From Bacteroidetes/Chlorobi group bacterium ChocPot_Mid (GTDB lineage: Bacteria; Bacteroidota; Ignavibacteria; Kapaibacteriales; UBA2268), in NCBI GenBank assembly GCA_003731675.1, contig RCNQ01000108.1, positions 1 to 32,139 of the forward strand: DNA of 32,139 bases, given 5' to 3'. The notes beneath the pieces were generated by a model. It saw only the letters and a program-made list of their open reading frames with translations, searched no databases and had not been told where the DNA came from. The stretch's first letter is position 1. Every line of letters starts with the position of its first letter. Made by a program: the position numbers and the translations under genes. Of this stretch, positions 1 to 8,680 are shown piece by piece.

Positions 1-225
1 AAGGTTTAAATCTCGGAGAGCTTCGTTTTCAGTCAATAAGGCACCAGTATCTGGAATCCATGAAAATATTTCCTGAAGCCAACCAATGCTACCTATAACA
101 GCTGTTCTGAAGCCACCGATTCGGGATATATCGCCAACTGATATAAGATAAAGTGAGGCAATTACCAGAATGACATAGGTAAAGTATTCTTTGTATGCCT
201 TTATAAATTTCAGAAATCTTAGCAT
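1..225 (-). CDS. mreC: Rod shape-determining protein MreC, N-terminal part (cut by window edge)
   Basis: Seventy-five codons of a minus-strand gene are visible before the left edge. The protein begins with a short basic cytoplasmic segment (MLRFLKFIKAYKEY), then one hydrophobic span at about residues 16-30. A polar stretch ending in ENEALRDLNL (about 66-75) looks like the start of a coiled coil. This layout, directly downstream of mreB with a 60 nt gap, is that of MreC, the single-pass inner-membrane scaffold that links MreB filaments to periplasmic wall-synthesis enzymes. The start is the ATG at 225; an ATG at 232 lies in a different frame. The identification rests on layout and gene order more than on motifs, because the conserved periplasmic beta domains are outside the window. 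Confidence 0.8.
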   Translation of the reverse strand, partial: MLRFLKFIKAYKEYFTYVILVIASLYLISVGDISRIGGFRTAVIGSIGWLQEIFSWIPDTGALLTENEALRDLNL

Positions 226-260
226 CTGTCATTAAGTAATTATCACAAAATAATAATGAA

Positions 261-278
261 AATATGCAAGAGCATATT
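261..278. repeat. Short hairpin between mreB and mreC
   Basis: Perfect 7-bp inverted repeat (AATATGC / GCATATT) with a 4-nt loop, in the 60-nt gap between the mreB stop and the mreC start. There is no T-run on either strand, so it is not a standard terminator. It could tune read-through or mRNA stability between the two genes, or be chance in AT-rich DNA. Confidence 0.3.
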
Positions 279-285
279 ACCTGAT

Positions 286-1311
286 TTAATATCTTGAACT
301 TTTAATCAGCACAGCAGAATATTCAACAAGATTTTCAAGTACTTTTCCTGTTCCGCGCACAACCGAAGTCAACGGGTCATCTGCAACATGAACGGGTAAT
401 GAAGTTTGCCTTCTTATTCTTTCGTCAAGACCTTTGAGTAAAGCACCACCACCACTGAGCATAATTCCACGGTCGTAAATATCTGCGGCTAACTCAGGTG
501 GAGTCTTTTCGAGTAATGTTATGACTGCTTCGACAATTTCATTGACTGATTCTGCAAGTGCTTCTCGAACATCGGCAGATGTAACTCTGATTGCTTTGGG
601 AATACCGGAAACCAAATCCCTGCCTTTTACTTCTATTTCTAATTCTTCTTCGAGTGGCACAGCAGAACCAACCTGACATTTAATAATTTCTGCTGTTCTG
701 TCACCAATAAGTATGTTGTGGACAGATCTGAAGTATTTGATAACGTCAATTGTTAATTCATCACCTGCAGTTTTTATAGATTCGTCTGCAACAATTTTAT
801 CGAGAGCAATAACTGCTATTTCGGTTGTACCACCACCAATATCAACAATCATATTACCTGTTGCTTCGTGAACATTCAGTCCTATACCGATAGCTCCAGC
901 CATAGGTTCGGCTATAAGGTGTACTTCCTTAGCACCAGCGTGCTCACAGCTATCGCGAACGGCTCTTTTTTCAACTTCCGTAATTCCTGAAGGAACGCAT
1001 ACCACTACTCTTTTGGCGGGTTGCCAGCTTAATGAGACTTTACGGATAAAAGCTCTGAGCATACCTTCTGTAATTTCGAAGTCTGCGATTGCTCCATCCC
1101 TTAAAGGTCTTATAATTTTAACATCTCTATGTGTTTTACCGACCATAGCTTCAGCTTCTTTGCCGATGGCAATTATATGCTTGGTTGTTCTGTCGAATGC
1201 AACCACAGAAGGTTCGTTAAGGACGATTTGCTTACCTTTCATCCAAATTAGTGTGTTAGCAGTCCCTAAGTCGATTGCTACGTCGTTCGAAAATAATTTC
1301 AATACTCCCAT
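286..1311 (-). CDS. mreB: Rod shape-determining protein MreB, bacterial actin
   Basis: A 341-residue actin-fold ATPase, normal MreB length. The phosphate-1 motif DLGTANT is at 14-20, phosphate-2 DIGGGTTE at 157-164, and the adenosine motif LSGGGALLKG near 284-293. MreB forms membrane-bound filaments that orient the elongasome and so set rod shape and lateral wall synthesis. mreC follows 60 nt downstream. Upstream lie two lipoprotein genes, a hydrolase and a class A PBP in the same direction, but a 190-nt gap containing a candidate promoter (1360-1392) suggests mreBC can be transcribed on its own. An AAAGAG stretch lies before the ATG but at a long distance, so initiation may not depend on Shine-Dalgarno pairing, as is common in Bacteroidota. 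Confidence 0.97.
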   Translation of the reverse strand: MGVLKLFSNDVAIDLGTANTLIWMKGKQIVLNEPSVVAFDRTTKHIIAIGKEAEAMVGKTHRDVKIIRPLRDGAIADFEITEGMLRAFIRKVSLSWQPAKRVVVCVPSGITEVEKRAVRDSCEHAGAKEVHLIAEPMAGAIGIGLNVHEATGNMIVDIGGGTTEIAVIALDKIVADESIKTAGDELTIDVIKYFRSVHNILIGDRTAEIIKCQVGSAVPLEEELEIEVKGRDLVSGIPKAIRVTSADVREALAESVNEIVEAVITLLEKTPPELAADIYDRGIMLSGGGALLKGLDERIRRQTSLPVHVADDPLTSVVRGTGKVLENLVEYSAVLIKSSRY

Positions 1312-1359
1312 TAAACCAATATCTCTTTGATTTATAAAATTCTTATCAAATATAAACTA

Positions 1360-1392
1360 CAAAAATAGCAGTTTTTATCGGAAAATAACAAG
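1360..1392 (-). promoter_or_regulatory. Candidate Bacteroidota-type promoter of mreB
   Basis: On the minus strand: -33 element CTTG (1392-1389), 21-nt spacer, and -7 element TATTTTTG (1367-1360), a full match to TAnnTTTG. Transcription would start about 45 nt before the mreB ATG. A second perfect -7-like box, TATATTTG, lies at 1354-1347 but has no -33 partner at the right distance. Confidence 0.4.
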
Positions 1393-1501
1393 ATTTTATC
1401 TTAACCGATATAAGTGCAATTAAAATAAAAACGATAATAAAATTGAAAATTGTAAAAAAATAATAAAATAGTAATTAAATCCACAGAATTATTCTTAATA
1501 T

Positions 1502-2140
1502 TTATTCATTTTTATTAAAACCTTGTATTTGCCACCCCTCAGTTTTTTGCATATCACTGTTCATGTTTGAAAATCTTACTCCGGTAAAAACAGCATTAGT
1601 TATGTTAACTGGTTTGATCAAAATATGCTGAGTAGCATGTAAATTGGATTTGCCAAAATAAACAGTATCGCAATCAACAGTAATATTATATAGAGAGCCA
1701 TAATTTTCAATTTTAATTCTCGCAGGTTTATTAAGCTGTGCTTTTATTGAATCAACCATGACAATGAGTCTTCCAGCTTCGGTTACTTTGCAACCATTAG
1801 TCGAGTATTGAAAATTAATATTACTATGTTTGTCGAAGTGGTCAGCGATTGTCCTGAAAAAGAAGTCAATTCCTTCTCCATCTTTTATATCAACTGTAAA
1901 ATCTGCTTGTAACTGGGTAACAGGTATTTCCTGACAATATAGGTCAACTAATCCACCACTATAAAGTGCAAAGGCATTTTTAGCGATTTTTTCAACGCTG
2001 TCAATATAGCCGATTTTAATTGCGGCAATTTCTTCCTCATAGGGTAAATTTTGATTGAGGTAGAACCTGTCAGGAGAACAGGACAGAAGAATCAAAATTG
2101 AGCTGAATATTAAGATTGTAATTTTCATGATAATTTTCAT
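1502..2140 (-). CDS. Predicted lipoprotein of unknown function (downstream gene of a pair)
   Basis: 212 residues. The N-terminus has a hydrophobic signal ending in LLSC (Cys21), a good type II signal peptide, so the mature protein is probably lipid-anchored. Met5 is an equally possible start and leaves the lipobox intact. The rest is soluble and mixed alpha/beta. The C-terminal half (IENYGSLYNITVDCDTVYFGKSN and on) alternates polar and hydrophobic residues, suggesting beta strands that may pack against a membrane or lipid. I do not recognise the family. It starts 15 nt after the stop of the larger lipoprotein gene upstream, so the two are very likely co-transcribed and may work together at the outer membrane. 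A role in envelope biogenesis is inferred only from its place between a PBP gene and mreB. Confidence 0.75.
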   Translation of the reverse strand: MKIIMKITILIFSSILILLSCSPDRFYLNQNLPYEEEIAAIKIGYIDSVEKIAKNAFALYSGGLVDLYCQEIPVTQLQADFTVDIKDGEGIDFFFRTIADHFDKHSNINFQYSTNGCKVTEAGRLIVMVDSIKAQLNKPARIKIENYGSLYNITVDCDTVYFGKSNLHATQHILIKPVNITNAVFTGVRFSNMNSDMQKTEGWQIQGFNKNE

Positions 2141-2155
2141 ATTACTATGTGATAA

Positions 2156-3568
2156 TTATTTTTTATTGTATCGTAACTGTTCAGGGAAAAAGATTCTGTC
2201 CATTAATCCTATGCTTAATCCAACGTAAGTACGGGAAAAACTGCCGGGCAAGCCAATGGCGTCCACAATATCTTTTCCAAAACCTAAATCTGTTGAACCT
2301 GTGGCATATCCTAATAATAAACTTACATTAATAAACCCCGATTCTCCTTCTTCGAGTTTGTTAAGCACAAGGTTTACCCTCCCACCTACATTGATAAAGT
2401 TTGAAGGATAATAGTTATATTCAATAAATGGTTCAACAGATAGTTCATCAGATAATAGAGTCTGGAAGTATCCTATTCTGATTGGTAAAATACCTAAACC
2501 CCATTCTTTTTGTCCCATAACCATTAAGTTGATTAGTGAAGTTCCTGCATAGAATTTATTATTTAAAAAAGGAATTGCAACGGAAGCGTTGGCTAATTTC
2601 AAAGCAAATCCTTTTATGAAATTAGCTGAATCTTTACTGGTTGAGAGAGCAGATTCATCAGCACCTGTACTGAGCAAACCGAATTGTAAGAAGCCTACAT
2701 CCCAAGAGCTATGTTCATGTTCGTTCCATTCCTTTTCTGTTTCTTCAACCAAGTTATGAAAGTCGAGAACAGAAACACCAAGTCCAAAATATGGGAAAAA
2801 TACAGAAACTGATTTATCTCTGTAAGGATTTCCGGGATTGTCAATCAGTGGGCTCCAAGTTGGATTGAGACCACCAGCAAGACCAGCATATAATCTCATA
2901 TTCAATCCTCCGATAGAACCGACATCAAGTGAGCCTGAAACGTTTGCATACATAGAAGGATATAAACCTATTCCTGAGGTAATAGTAAATGCGACATAAG
3001 GTATATCTTCTACTAAATAGTACCGCTTTTTTGTATAGATGGAAAGAATACCCCAAAGTTGTTCAGTAGTAAGTGCACTCGGAGCAATTACTTCCAAACC
3101 ATTGACTCCCCAAGCCCAATTTTTGGCATCGTGAAACCATCTGAGACGTTGCTCAAAAAAGCCAAGTCGGTAAATTCCACCAGTAAACAAAGCATCTTTA
3201 TCACCAATATAAGAATCGGTCATATTTTGAAAGTTAGGATAAACTCCTAAAATACCAACTCCTATACCATGTTCTGAAGATGTACCCATTAGCCCAACAC
3301 TTTCGAACAATCCGTAACGAATGAAATCAGGGTATTTGCGTGTAACGATACTGTCATATTGAAGCATATCCCTTTGGTTTTTGAAAGTACGTGAACTCGG
3401 GAAGATTGTCCCATTGTCTCTGTTCCCGGGTGCATTATTAACAAAGTTTTGATATGTTGTATCTCTTAGGGTTATTGTATAAACATCTTCTTCGACCCGT
3501 GTTTGACCACAACTCATCAACAGAGTCAATACTCCGCTAATTAAGATAATGATTTTAGTGTTTTTCAT
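2156..3568 (-). CDS. Predicted lipoprotein with beta-barrel-like body, unknown function
   Basis: 470 residues. The first 20 (MKNTKIIILISGVLTLLMSC) form a lipoprotein signal with Cys20 as the likely acylation site. The remainder is rich in Gly, Tyr, Phe and Trp with many short alternating stretches, such as the YAGLAGGLNPTW region, the run around FFPYFGLGVSVLDF, and a Gly-rich end (INVSLLLGYATGS). This is typical of outer-membrane beta-barrel or surface proteins of Bacteroidota. The barrel class is an inference from composition, and I do not recognise the family. A lipid anchor on a barrel protein would be unusual, so it may instead be a beta-rich periplasmic or surface lipoprotein. It is followed after 15 nt by a second lipoprotein gene. 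The 84-nt gap upstream shows no TAnnTTTG box, so transcription probably comes from the PBP operon. Confidence 0.75.
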   Translation of the reverse strand: MKNTKIIILISGVLTLLMSCGQTRVEEDVYTITLRDTTYQNFVNNAPGNRDNGTIFPSSRTFKNQRDMLQYDSIVTRKYPDFIRYGLFESVGLMGTSSEHGIGVGILGVYPNFQNMTDSYIGDKDALFTGGIYRLGFFEQRLRWFHDAKNWAWGVNGLEVIAPSALTTEQLWGILSIYTKKRYYLVEDIPYVAFTITSGIGLYPSMYANVSGSLDVGSIGGLNMRLYAGLAGGLNPTWSPLIDNPGNPYRDKSVSVFFPYFGLGVSVLDFHNLVEETEKEWNEHEHSSWDVGFLQFGLLSTGADESALSTSKDSANFIKGFALKLANASVAIPFLNNKFYAGTSLINLMVMGQKEWGLGILPIRIGYFQTLLSDELSVEPFIEYNYYPSNFINVGGRVNLVLNKLEEGESGFINVSLLLGYATGSTDLGFGKDIVDAIGLPGSFSRTYVGLSIGLMDRIFFPEQLRYNKK

Positions 3569-3652
3569 AATTCTATCACAATTTATTTATAATTTTTATT
3601 CCGATATTTTTAAATTTAATTATTATACACATTACTTTAATTTTAACATATT

Positions 3653-4330
3653 TTATTTAAAAAAAGAGTTTTGAGCAACACATTCAACACTTAAAGCAGC
3701 ATAGTTATTCAGTTCAGCAAATAGTATATCTCCATTAACTATCTGACCTACACCTTCTGGAGTTCCGGTGAATATGCAATCGCCAGGTTCGAGAGTGAAA
3801 ACCCGAGACAGATATTCTATTAATTTTGCAACAGACCTTTCCATATATTGTGTTGAGGAGTTTTGTCTTAATTGATTATTGACTTTGAGTGATAAATCAA
3901 AAAATGGTATCTGGTCACCAAAATTTTCCGCAGGAATGATTTCAGATATAGGAGCAGAGCTGTAAAATCCTTTTGCTACAGCCCAAGGTAATCCGTTATC
4001 CTTTGATTGTTTTTGAACATCTCTCATTGTTACATCAATACCAACTGCATATCCGGCGATGTAATTGATTGCATCATCTTCGGAGATATTTTTACATTCT
4101 TTACCAATAACGACAACAAGTTCAACCTCGTGATGAATGTTTTTTGACATATCAGGCAAGATTATTTTTCCACCATTCTCGATGTATGCCTGTGGTGGTT
4201 TAATAAAAATAATAGGGTCGGTTGCGACTTGCCCACCCATTTCTGCGGCATGCTTAGCATAGTTTTGCCCGACACAAAACATTGTTTTTACTTCGAGTTC
4301 TTTTCCATTTTTAAATTTATATTTTCTCAT
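3653..4330 (-). CDS. Fumarylacetoacetate hydrolase-family protein (acylpyruvase-like)
   Basis: 225 residues, the length of single-domain FAHD1-type enzymes. The metal-site pattern is visible: HHEVELVVVIG at 66-76 supplies Glu68 and Glu70, and Asp99 in GYAVGIDVTMRD supplies the third ligand. The family loop AVAKGFYSSAP is at 117-127, and GDCIFTGTPEGVG near the C-terminus is the usual product/Mg contact. Members hydrolyse acylpyruvates, decarboxylate oxaloacetate or act in aromatic catabolism. Substrate cannot be read from sequence. The gene sits 26 nt after a PBP gene, with no catabolic genes nearby, so a housekeeping FAHD1-like oxaloacetate/acylpyruvate role is more likely than a degradation pathway. 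Start ATG at 4330 gives the standard short N-terminus. Confidence 0.9.
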   Translation of the reverse strand: MRKYKFKNGKELEVKTMFCVGQNYAKHAAEMGGQVATDPIIFIKPPQAYIENGGKIILPDMSKNIHHEVELVVVIGKECKNISEDDAINYIAGYAVGIDVTMRDVQKQSKDNGLPWAVAKGFYSSAPISEIIPAENFGDQIPFFDLSLKVNNQLRQNSSTQYMERSVAKLIEYLSRVFTLEPGDCIFTGTPEGVGQIVNGDILFAELNNYAALSVECVAQNSFFK

Positions 4331-4356
4331 AAATCTTTTTGAAAAATCATTATAAT

Positions 4357-6522
4357 TTATTTATTTGTTTTTTTATCTTTTTCGTTTTCATTTAAGGTTG
4401 GGTTCCACTCTTTACCTTCCATTTGTCTTAATATTTCAGCGTTAGGATTAGTTGAATCAACTTTGGAATAATTAAAATCCCTTTTTTTGAAAGGTAGTGA
4501 AGGGTCACTATAAATTTTATTCATGAGTTTTCCCCAAAGAGGAGCGGCGGCAGTTGATGCGTAACCATAATCATTTGGGAAAGTAATTCTTCTGTCGTCG
4601 AAGCCAATCCAAAGCCCAGCAACAAGTTCTGGAGTAAATCCGATGAACCAGGCATCAGCAAAATCATTGGTTGTACCAGTTTTACCAGCAGCAGCACAAT
4701 TTTTGAAATATTTTCTTACAGTACTACCTGTCCCTCTGTCCACGACACCAGCCATCATATACGTCATCATATCAGCAATCTGAGGGTTAAAAACATCTGT
4801 GGCTCTGATTGCTTTTCTTGGTCTTTGGATGATGTTGCCCTGATAATCTTCAATACTGTTTACTGAATATGGTTTGACGTGAATACCATTATTAACAAAA
4901 GTGCCAAAAGCAGAAATTAAATCTAACGGGATAACTTCACCACCCGCACCAAGTGCAAGGGCAGGAACAGCCTGCAATTTGGATGTAATACCCATTCTAT
5001 AAGCAGTTGAAACAACCCTTGAAGGATTGGTAACCTCTGTAATTAATCTTGCGGCAACAGTGTTTATTGAAGCGGCTAAACCCTGATACAATGTAACAGA
5101 ATCAGAAGCAATATCTTTTCCTGAACCTCGAGGAACCCAGACTTCACCTGTGTAAGGGTCTTTATAGGAAAAGTAAGCTCTGGACATTTTGCTCTCTGGT
5201 GTCATGCCAGTCTCTAAAGCACATGCATAAACAATCGGTTTGAATGTAGAACCCGGCTGTCTTTGAATTTGTGTAGCATGATTTAATGAATATTTTGCAT
5301 CGGGGTGTTCTTCCATAAATTTTGGAGATGCTCCAACCATTCCAAGTATATTACCTTTTGTCGGGTCGAGTACCACAAGTCCGATTTGCAGTGTTGTGGC
5401 GGCGTTTTTGACTGAATCAATGAAATGTTGATTATATTTTAATCTTTGCTCAATTTGTTTCTTTTTTCTTTCGTCACCGGCAATGTAATCAGCACGCTTT
5501 TTAATTGCTTCCAAAATTAATTTATCAAGCAAGTCTTTGTTTCTTGACCATGACCAGTATCTATTGAATGTTTTTTGCAATTGAGTCATATGCTCTTTTA
5601 CAACTTCATTGGCATATTGTTGTATTTTAGAATTTAGCGTACTGTAAATTACTAAACCATCTCTATATAAATCTTTGTTTATCTGATTATCGGAGCTTAC
5701 TTGCCGGCGAATCATTTCGACGAAATGTGGAGCAGTCATAAATCTTCTGTGAACTGAAACGCCCCTTTCAGCTAAATGCAATTCTTCAGAAGCGGCTGAA
5801 GCTACCTGACCCGGGGTGAGATAGCCCTCATCTTCCATTAATTCGAGGACAAGATTTCTTCTCCTAATTGCTTTGTCGTAATCAACTGTGCCGTTGTAGT
5901 TTTCAGGATTTTTTAGAATTCCGACAAGAAAAGCGCATTCAGCTGTTGTTAATTCCTTCGGAGACTTGTTAAAATAAATTTCTGATGCAACCTGAATACC
6001 ATACGCACCTCGACCAAAGATAACAGTGTTGGCATAAAGTTCAAGAATTTCCTGCTTTGTATAGGTTTGTTCAATTTGTATGGCAATGAATGCCTCCTGG
6101 ACTTTTCTTTCGAGTGTGGTTCTTGGGTGTAAAAAAAGATTTCGTGCAAGTTGCATTGTAATTGTTGAAGCACCTTCCTTAATACCACCTGCTATTACGT
6201 TTTTAATTGCCGCTTTGACTACCCTTGATACATGAATTCCCCAATGGTCAAAGAATTTCCTGTCTTCGACTGCAATTAGTGCGTTGATAAAATCCTTAGG
6301 AATACTGTCGTAAGGAAGGTATATTCTTCTTTGTACTGAGAACATATCGAGTAGTTCACCATCTGAGCTGATAATTTGAGTAGCAAGGTTTTGTTTTGGA
6401 TTTTCCATCTGGTCAATTGATGGCAATCCATAGGAAATAACCGTCTGAATATAAAACCAAACAGCAAAGAGAAAAATGCCAAGAAGTATAAGCAACAAAT
6501 ATAGAAATTGTATTGGTTTCAT
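4357..6522 (-). CDS. Class A penicillin-binding protein (PBP1A-like), bifunctional peptidoglycan synthase
   Basis: 721 residues with an N-terminal membrane anchor (about 7-30). The GT51 glycosyltransferase domain follows: AVEDRKFFDHWGI with catalytic Glu86, then GASTITMQLARNLFL at 117-131. The transpeptidase domain carries SxxK in GSTFKP (Ser425, Lys428), SIN at 485-487 and KTGTT at 614-618. All catalytic motifs are intact. It polymerises lipid II into glycan strands and cross-links the stem peptides on the outer face of the inner membrane. Residues 320-370 form a Lys-rich, probably helical insert between the domains. The gene starts only 5 nt after the stop of an OmpA-family lipoprotein gene, suggesting translational coupling of wall synthesis with wall anchoring. 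mreBC lies further downstream. Confidence 0.95.
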   Translation of the reverse strand: MKPIQFLYLLLILLGIFLFAVWFYIQTVISYGLPSIDQMENPKQNLATQIISSDGELLDMFSVQRRIYLPYDSIPKDFINALIAVEDRKFFDHWGIHVSRVVKAAIKNVIAGGIKEGASTITMQLARNLFLHPRTTLERKVQEAFIAIQIEQTYTKQEILELYANTVIFGRGAYGIQVASEIYFNKSPKELTTAECAFLVGILKNPENYNGTVDYDKAIRRRNLVLELMEDEGYLTPGQVASAASEELHLAERGVSVHRRFMTAPHFVEMIRRQVSSDNQINKDLYRDGLVIYSTLNSKIQQYANEVVKEHMTQLQKTFNRYWSWSRNKDLLDKLILEAIKKRADYIAGDERKKKQIEQRLKYNQHFIDSVKNAATTLQIGLVVLDPTKGNILGMVGASPKFMEEHPDAKYSLNHATQIQRQPGSTFKPIVYACALETGMTPESKMSRAYFSYKDPYTGEVWVPRGSGKDIASDSVTLYQGLAASINTVAARLITEVTNPSRVVSTAYRMGITSKLQAVPALALGAGGEVIPLDLISAFGTFVNNGIHVKPYSVNSIEDYQGNIIQRPRKAIRATDVFNPQIADMMTYMMAGVVDRGTGSTVRKYFKNCAAAGKTGTTNDFADAWFIGFTPELVAGLWIGFDDRRITFPNDYGYASTAAAPLWGKLMNKIYSDPSLPFKKRDFNYSKVDSTNPNAEILRQMEGKEWNPTLNENEKDKKTNK

Positions 6523-6527
6523 GATTT

Positions 6528-8318
6528 TTAATTATTTAGAATTTTACTTAATTCAACACGTCTCAATCTCATCCGATACATTTCCATTTCTTCGTTTTCC
6601 TTTTTTATAAGAGGTTTAGATTTTCCTGCAGATTTTGTTTCGAGAATTTCTTCAGGTACACCTCTTTTGACTAATTCAGCTTTTACAAAATCTACTCTTC
6701 TTTTACCGAGGGTTAAATTATAATTAACGGTGCCGATATCATCAGTATGCCCTGTGAGGACAATAACTTTTATCTTATCTTTTGATTTGAGTATATTTTC
6801 AGCAAGGTTGTCCAGTTGCATCTGCCAAGTTTGAATTGTTTCGACACCATTGCTATCAAGGACGTACCTGTATGGGTTATCATAAACATCTGTAGGGAAG
6901 TTAATTCTAAGGGTTAGCATTTCAGGTATTCTGAAGTCTTGTTTTAATTCCTTGATATTGTCCAGCATATCAACATAAATTGAAGCTGTTTCAAAAAATA
7001 AATCCTTGGCTGAAGCAGTAACTTCGTATCTGACATCTTTATTCAGTTCGACTGAATATTTGCCATTTTTATCTGATTTAACTTCTTTGAAAACCGTATT
7101 ATCAGGCATTTTTTTGACTTTAATTTCTGCTTCATCAAGTTCTGTCAGAGTCACTGCCTGATAAACCGTACCTGTCAGAGTGAAAGTTTTAACAATCTCA
7201 ATTTTTGGTTCATCGAGTTTAATATCAGGATTAACGTTAAAATCAATATCTTTTTTAGCTAAATCGGGTTTGCTTGTCTCTTTTTTTGTAACATTTTTCT
7301 TGCGAACGAAGATGTCGAATCCACCTTCCATAGAAACAAAACTGGCTTTGTCAGCGTCCTGGTTAGAGCTATAGTAAAGCAAAGTATCTGCATCTGACGG
7401 ACTACTGGGGAAAAGTTCATCGAATTTTGTATTTAAAGGTGGTTTTAAGTTTTTGGGTTTGGAAAAAAAGAAGTCTGGATTTTTTAATTTATCTAAGTCT
7501 TTATTTTTAACTGCTGACCAGAATTCATCTGAAATTTCTGATTCAAATATATCATATCCCCCAACAGTTTGATGCCCTGCTGATGAAAACAATAATTTTT
7601 TACCATTTGAATTAACAAAAGGTGTGAGTTCGGAACAACCAGTATTGATATGACTTCCGCAGTTCATTGGCTCAACCCAGTCACCATTTTCGTCTTTAAT
7701 AGTAAACCAAATATCAGTATCACCAAAGCCGACCTTTCTGTCTGAAGCAAAGAAAAGGACTTTTCCATCGGGTGATAATGCAGGTTGAGATTCCCATGTA
7801 AATTCATTTTGGTGAATTTTTTTGCCCAAGGATTTTGCATTGTGAATGTAATTTCCGGAAAGTGTGCCTTCGTATAAATCAGATTTTCCTATCATCCCTT
7901 CAGTAGCTGAAACTGAGAAAATAATTTTATCTTTGTTCACAGACATTGAACCCGCATGACCTGATACTGGAATACCCAAACCAGATTCGAGTGTTCCGGA
8001 ATTATACTTAATCATTCTTGCAAGCATGACTCTTTGCCTTCCGGCATCGTCATAAACTAATGCAGTTTTTTTATTGTCCAGAAAGCATAGAGCCCATTCG
8101 TTGTCAATTGAATTTATTTGATTGACTTTTTCGAATGTGTAATATGAATCCAGAAATTTGTTGACTTCATAAGAAGAGTCATAAGCCATTCCTGACCATT
8201 GCTCTGGCTGACAAAGTATTTCAACAACAGGACAATTAACTTCCTTTTCCTTTGTTAGTTTTGTCATACAGCTAACAAAGAAAAGTGGTAAAAGTATTAA
8301 AAGTAAATATCTAATCAT
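6528..8318 (-). CDS. OmpA-family lipoprotein with WD40-like (PD40) repeats and peptidoglycan-binding domain
   Basis: 596 residues. The N-terminal signal ends LLPLFFVSC (Cys17 lipobox). About 150-330 hold WD40-like beta-propeller repeats (LSPDGKVLFFASDRKVGFGDTDIWF and similar LLFSSAG / DTLLYYSSN blades). About 370-460 resemble a carboxypeptidase-regulatory-like domain (FTLTGTVYQ ... KNGKYSVEL). The C-terminal 110 residues are an OmpA peptidoglycan-binding domain (TGHTDD at 522-527, KRRVDFVKAELVKRG at 539-553) holding the diaminopimelate-binding Asp526 and Arg540/541 positions. The likely role is to anchor the outer membrane to the wall; this domain order is common in Bacteroidota, where some relatives sit in T9SS or gliding complexes. 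First gene of the PBP cluster. Its ATG is only 4 nt from a promoter-like box, so the mRNA may be leaderless. Confidence 0.9.
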   Translation of the reverse strand: MIRYLLLILLPLFFVSCMTKLTKEKEVNCPVVEILCQPEQWSGMAYDSSYEVNKFLDSYYTFEKVNQINSIDNEWALCFLDNKKTALVYDDAGRQRVMLARMIKYNSGTLESGLGIPVSGHAGSMSVNKDKIIFSVSATEGMIGKSDLYEGTLSGNYIHNAKSLGKKIHQNEFTWESQPALSPDGKVLFFASDRKVGFGDTDIWFTIKDENGDWVEPMNCGSHINTGCSELTPFVNSNGKKLLFSSAGHQTVGGYDIFESEISDEFWSAVKNKDLDKLKNPDFFFSKPKNLKPPLNTKFDELFPSSPSDADTLLYYSSNQDADKASFVSMEGGFDIFVRKKNVTKKETSKPDLAKKDIDFNVNPDIKLDEPKIEIVKTFTLTGTVYQAVTLTELDEAEIKVKKMPDNTVFKEVKSDKNGKYSVELNKDVRYEVTASAKDLFFETASIYVDMLDNIKELKQDFRIPEMLTLRINFPTDVYDNPYRYVLDSNGVETIQTWQMQLDNLAENILKSKDKIKVIVLTGHTDDIGTVNYNLTLGKRRVDFVKAELVKRGVPEEILETKSAGKSKPLIKKENEEMEMYRMRLRRVELSKILNN

Positions 8319-8322
8319 AAGT

Positions 8323-8355
8323 CAAATTTATTTTATTATTTAATTTCCTATCAAA
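8323..8355 (-). promoter_or_regulatory. Candidate promoter of the OmpA-family/PBP operon, possibly leaderless
   Basis: On the minus strand: -33 TTTG (8355-8352), 21-nt spacer, -7 TAAATTTG (8330-8323), then only 4 nt to the ATG at 8318. Both boxes are perfect matches. If used, transcription would start at or within a base or two of the start codon. Confidence 0.4.
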
Positions 8356-8542
8356 TATCAATAGCTAATAACTATAATTTATATTTTATCTAAAAAATAC
8401 TATATATTAAGAAGTTATTAGTAACAGCAAAGATAACACTAATTAATGAAATAATAAAAAAGTTGGAGGGAAAAAATTATTTGACATTTTATATTTTGGA
8501 ATTTATTTTTTACTTTAATTACTAATTCGAGAATATAATTAT

Positions 8543-8574
8543 ATTGTGTCAGAATGTTATTTTGGTTATTTTTG
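8543..8574 (+). promoter_or_regulatory. Candidate Bacteroidota-type promoter of corA
   Basis: -33 ATTG (8543-8546), 20-nt spacer, -7 TATTTTTG (8567-8574), a full TAnnTTTG match. The predicted start lies near 8580, giving a leader of about 100 nt before corA. No Mg2+ sensing riboswitch fold was recognised in that leader. Confidence 0.45.
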
Positions 8575-8680
8575 GAGTTGATTTTTAGCAGGTTTTTCAA
8601 TTTCACTTATGGAAATATTAGATAAGTATAAAATAGTTAAAACTGGTTGATCTTATTAATAAATTCTTAATATTTTAGAT

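Larger units (their letters stand above)
8319..8680. other. Divergent intergenic region between OmpA-family gene and corA
   Basis: 362 very AT-rich bases without a supported gene. It contains two outward-facing Bacteroidota-type promoter candidates, 8323-8355 (minus) and 8543-8574 (plus). It also contains a 9-bp inverted repeat CTAATAACT / AGTTATTAG (8365-8373 and 8413-8421) whose arms are 39 nt apart; this could be an operator but may be chance. Confidence 0.6.

Noticed and set aside
1371..1381. TTTTTATCGG at 1371-1380, resembling the IS inverted repeat
   Set aside because: Only about ten bases match and the remainder of the 19-bp repeat is absent.
8365..8421. 9-bp inverted repeat CTAATAACT / AGTTATTAG
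   Set aside because: Arms are 39 nt apart in very AT-rich DNA; not distinguishable from chance without comparison to relatives.
8481..8509. TTGACA-N17-TATTTT, a sigma70-like pair upstream of corA
   Set aside because: The -10 is weak, and a perfect TAnnTTTG promoter sits closer to the gene; kept only as an alternative.
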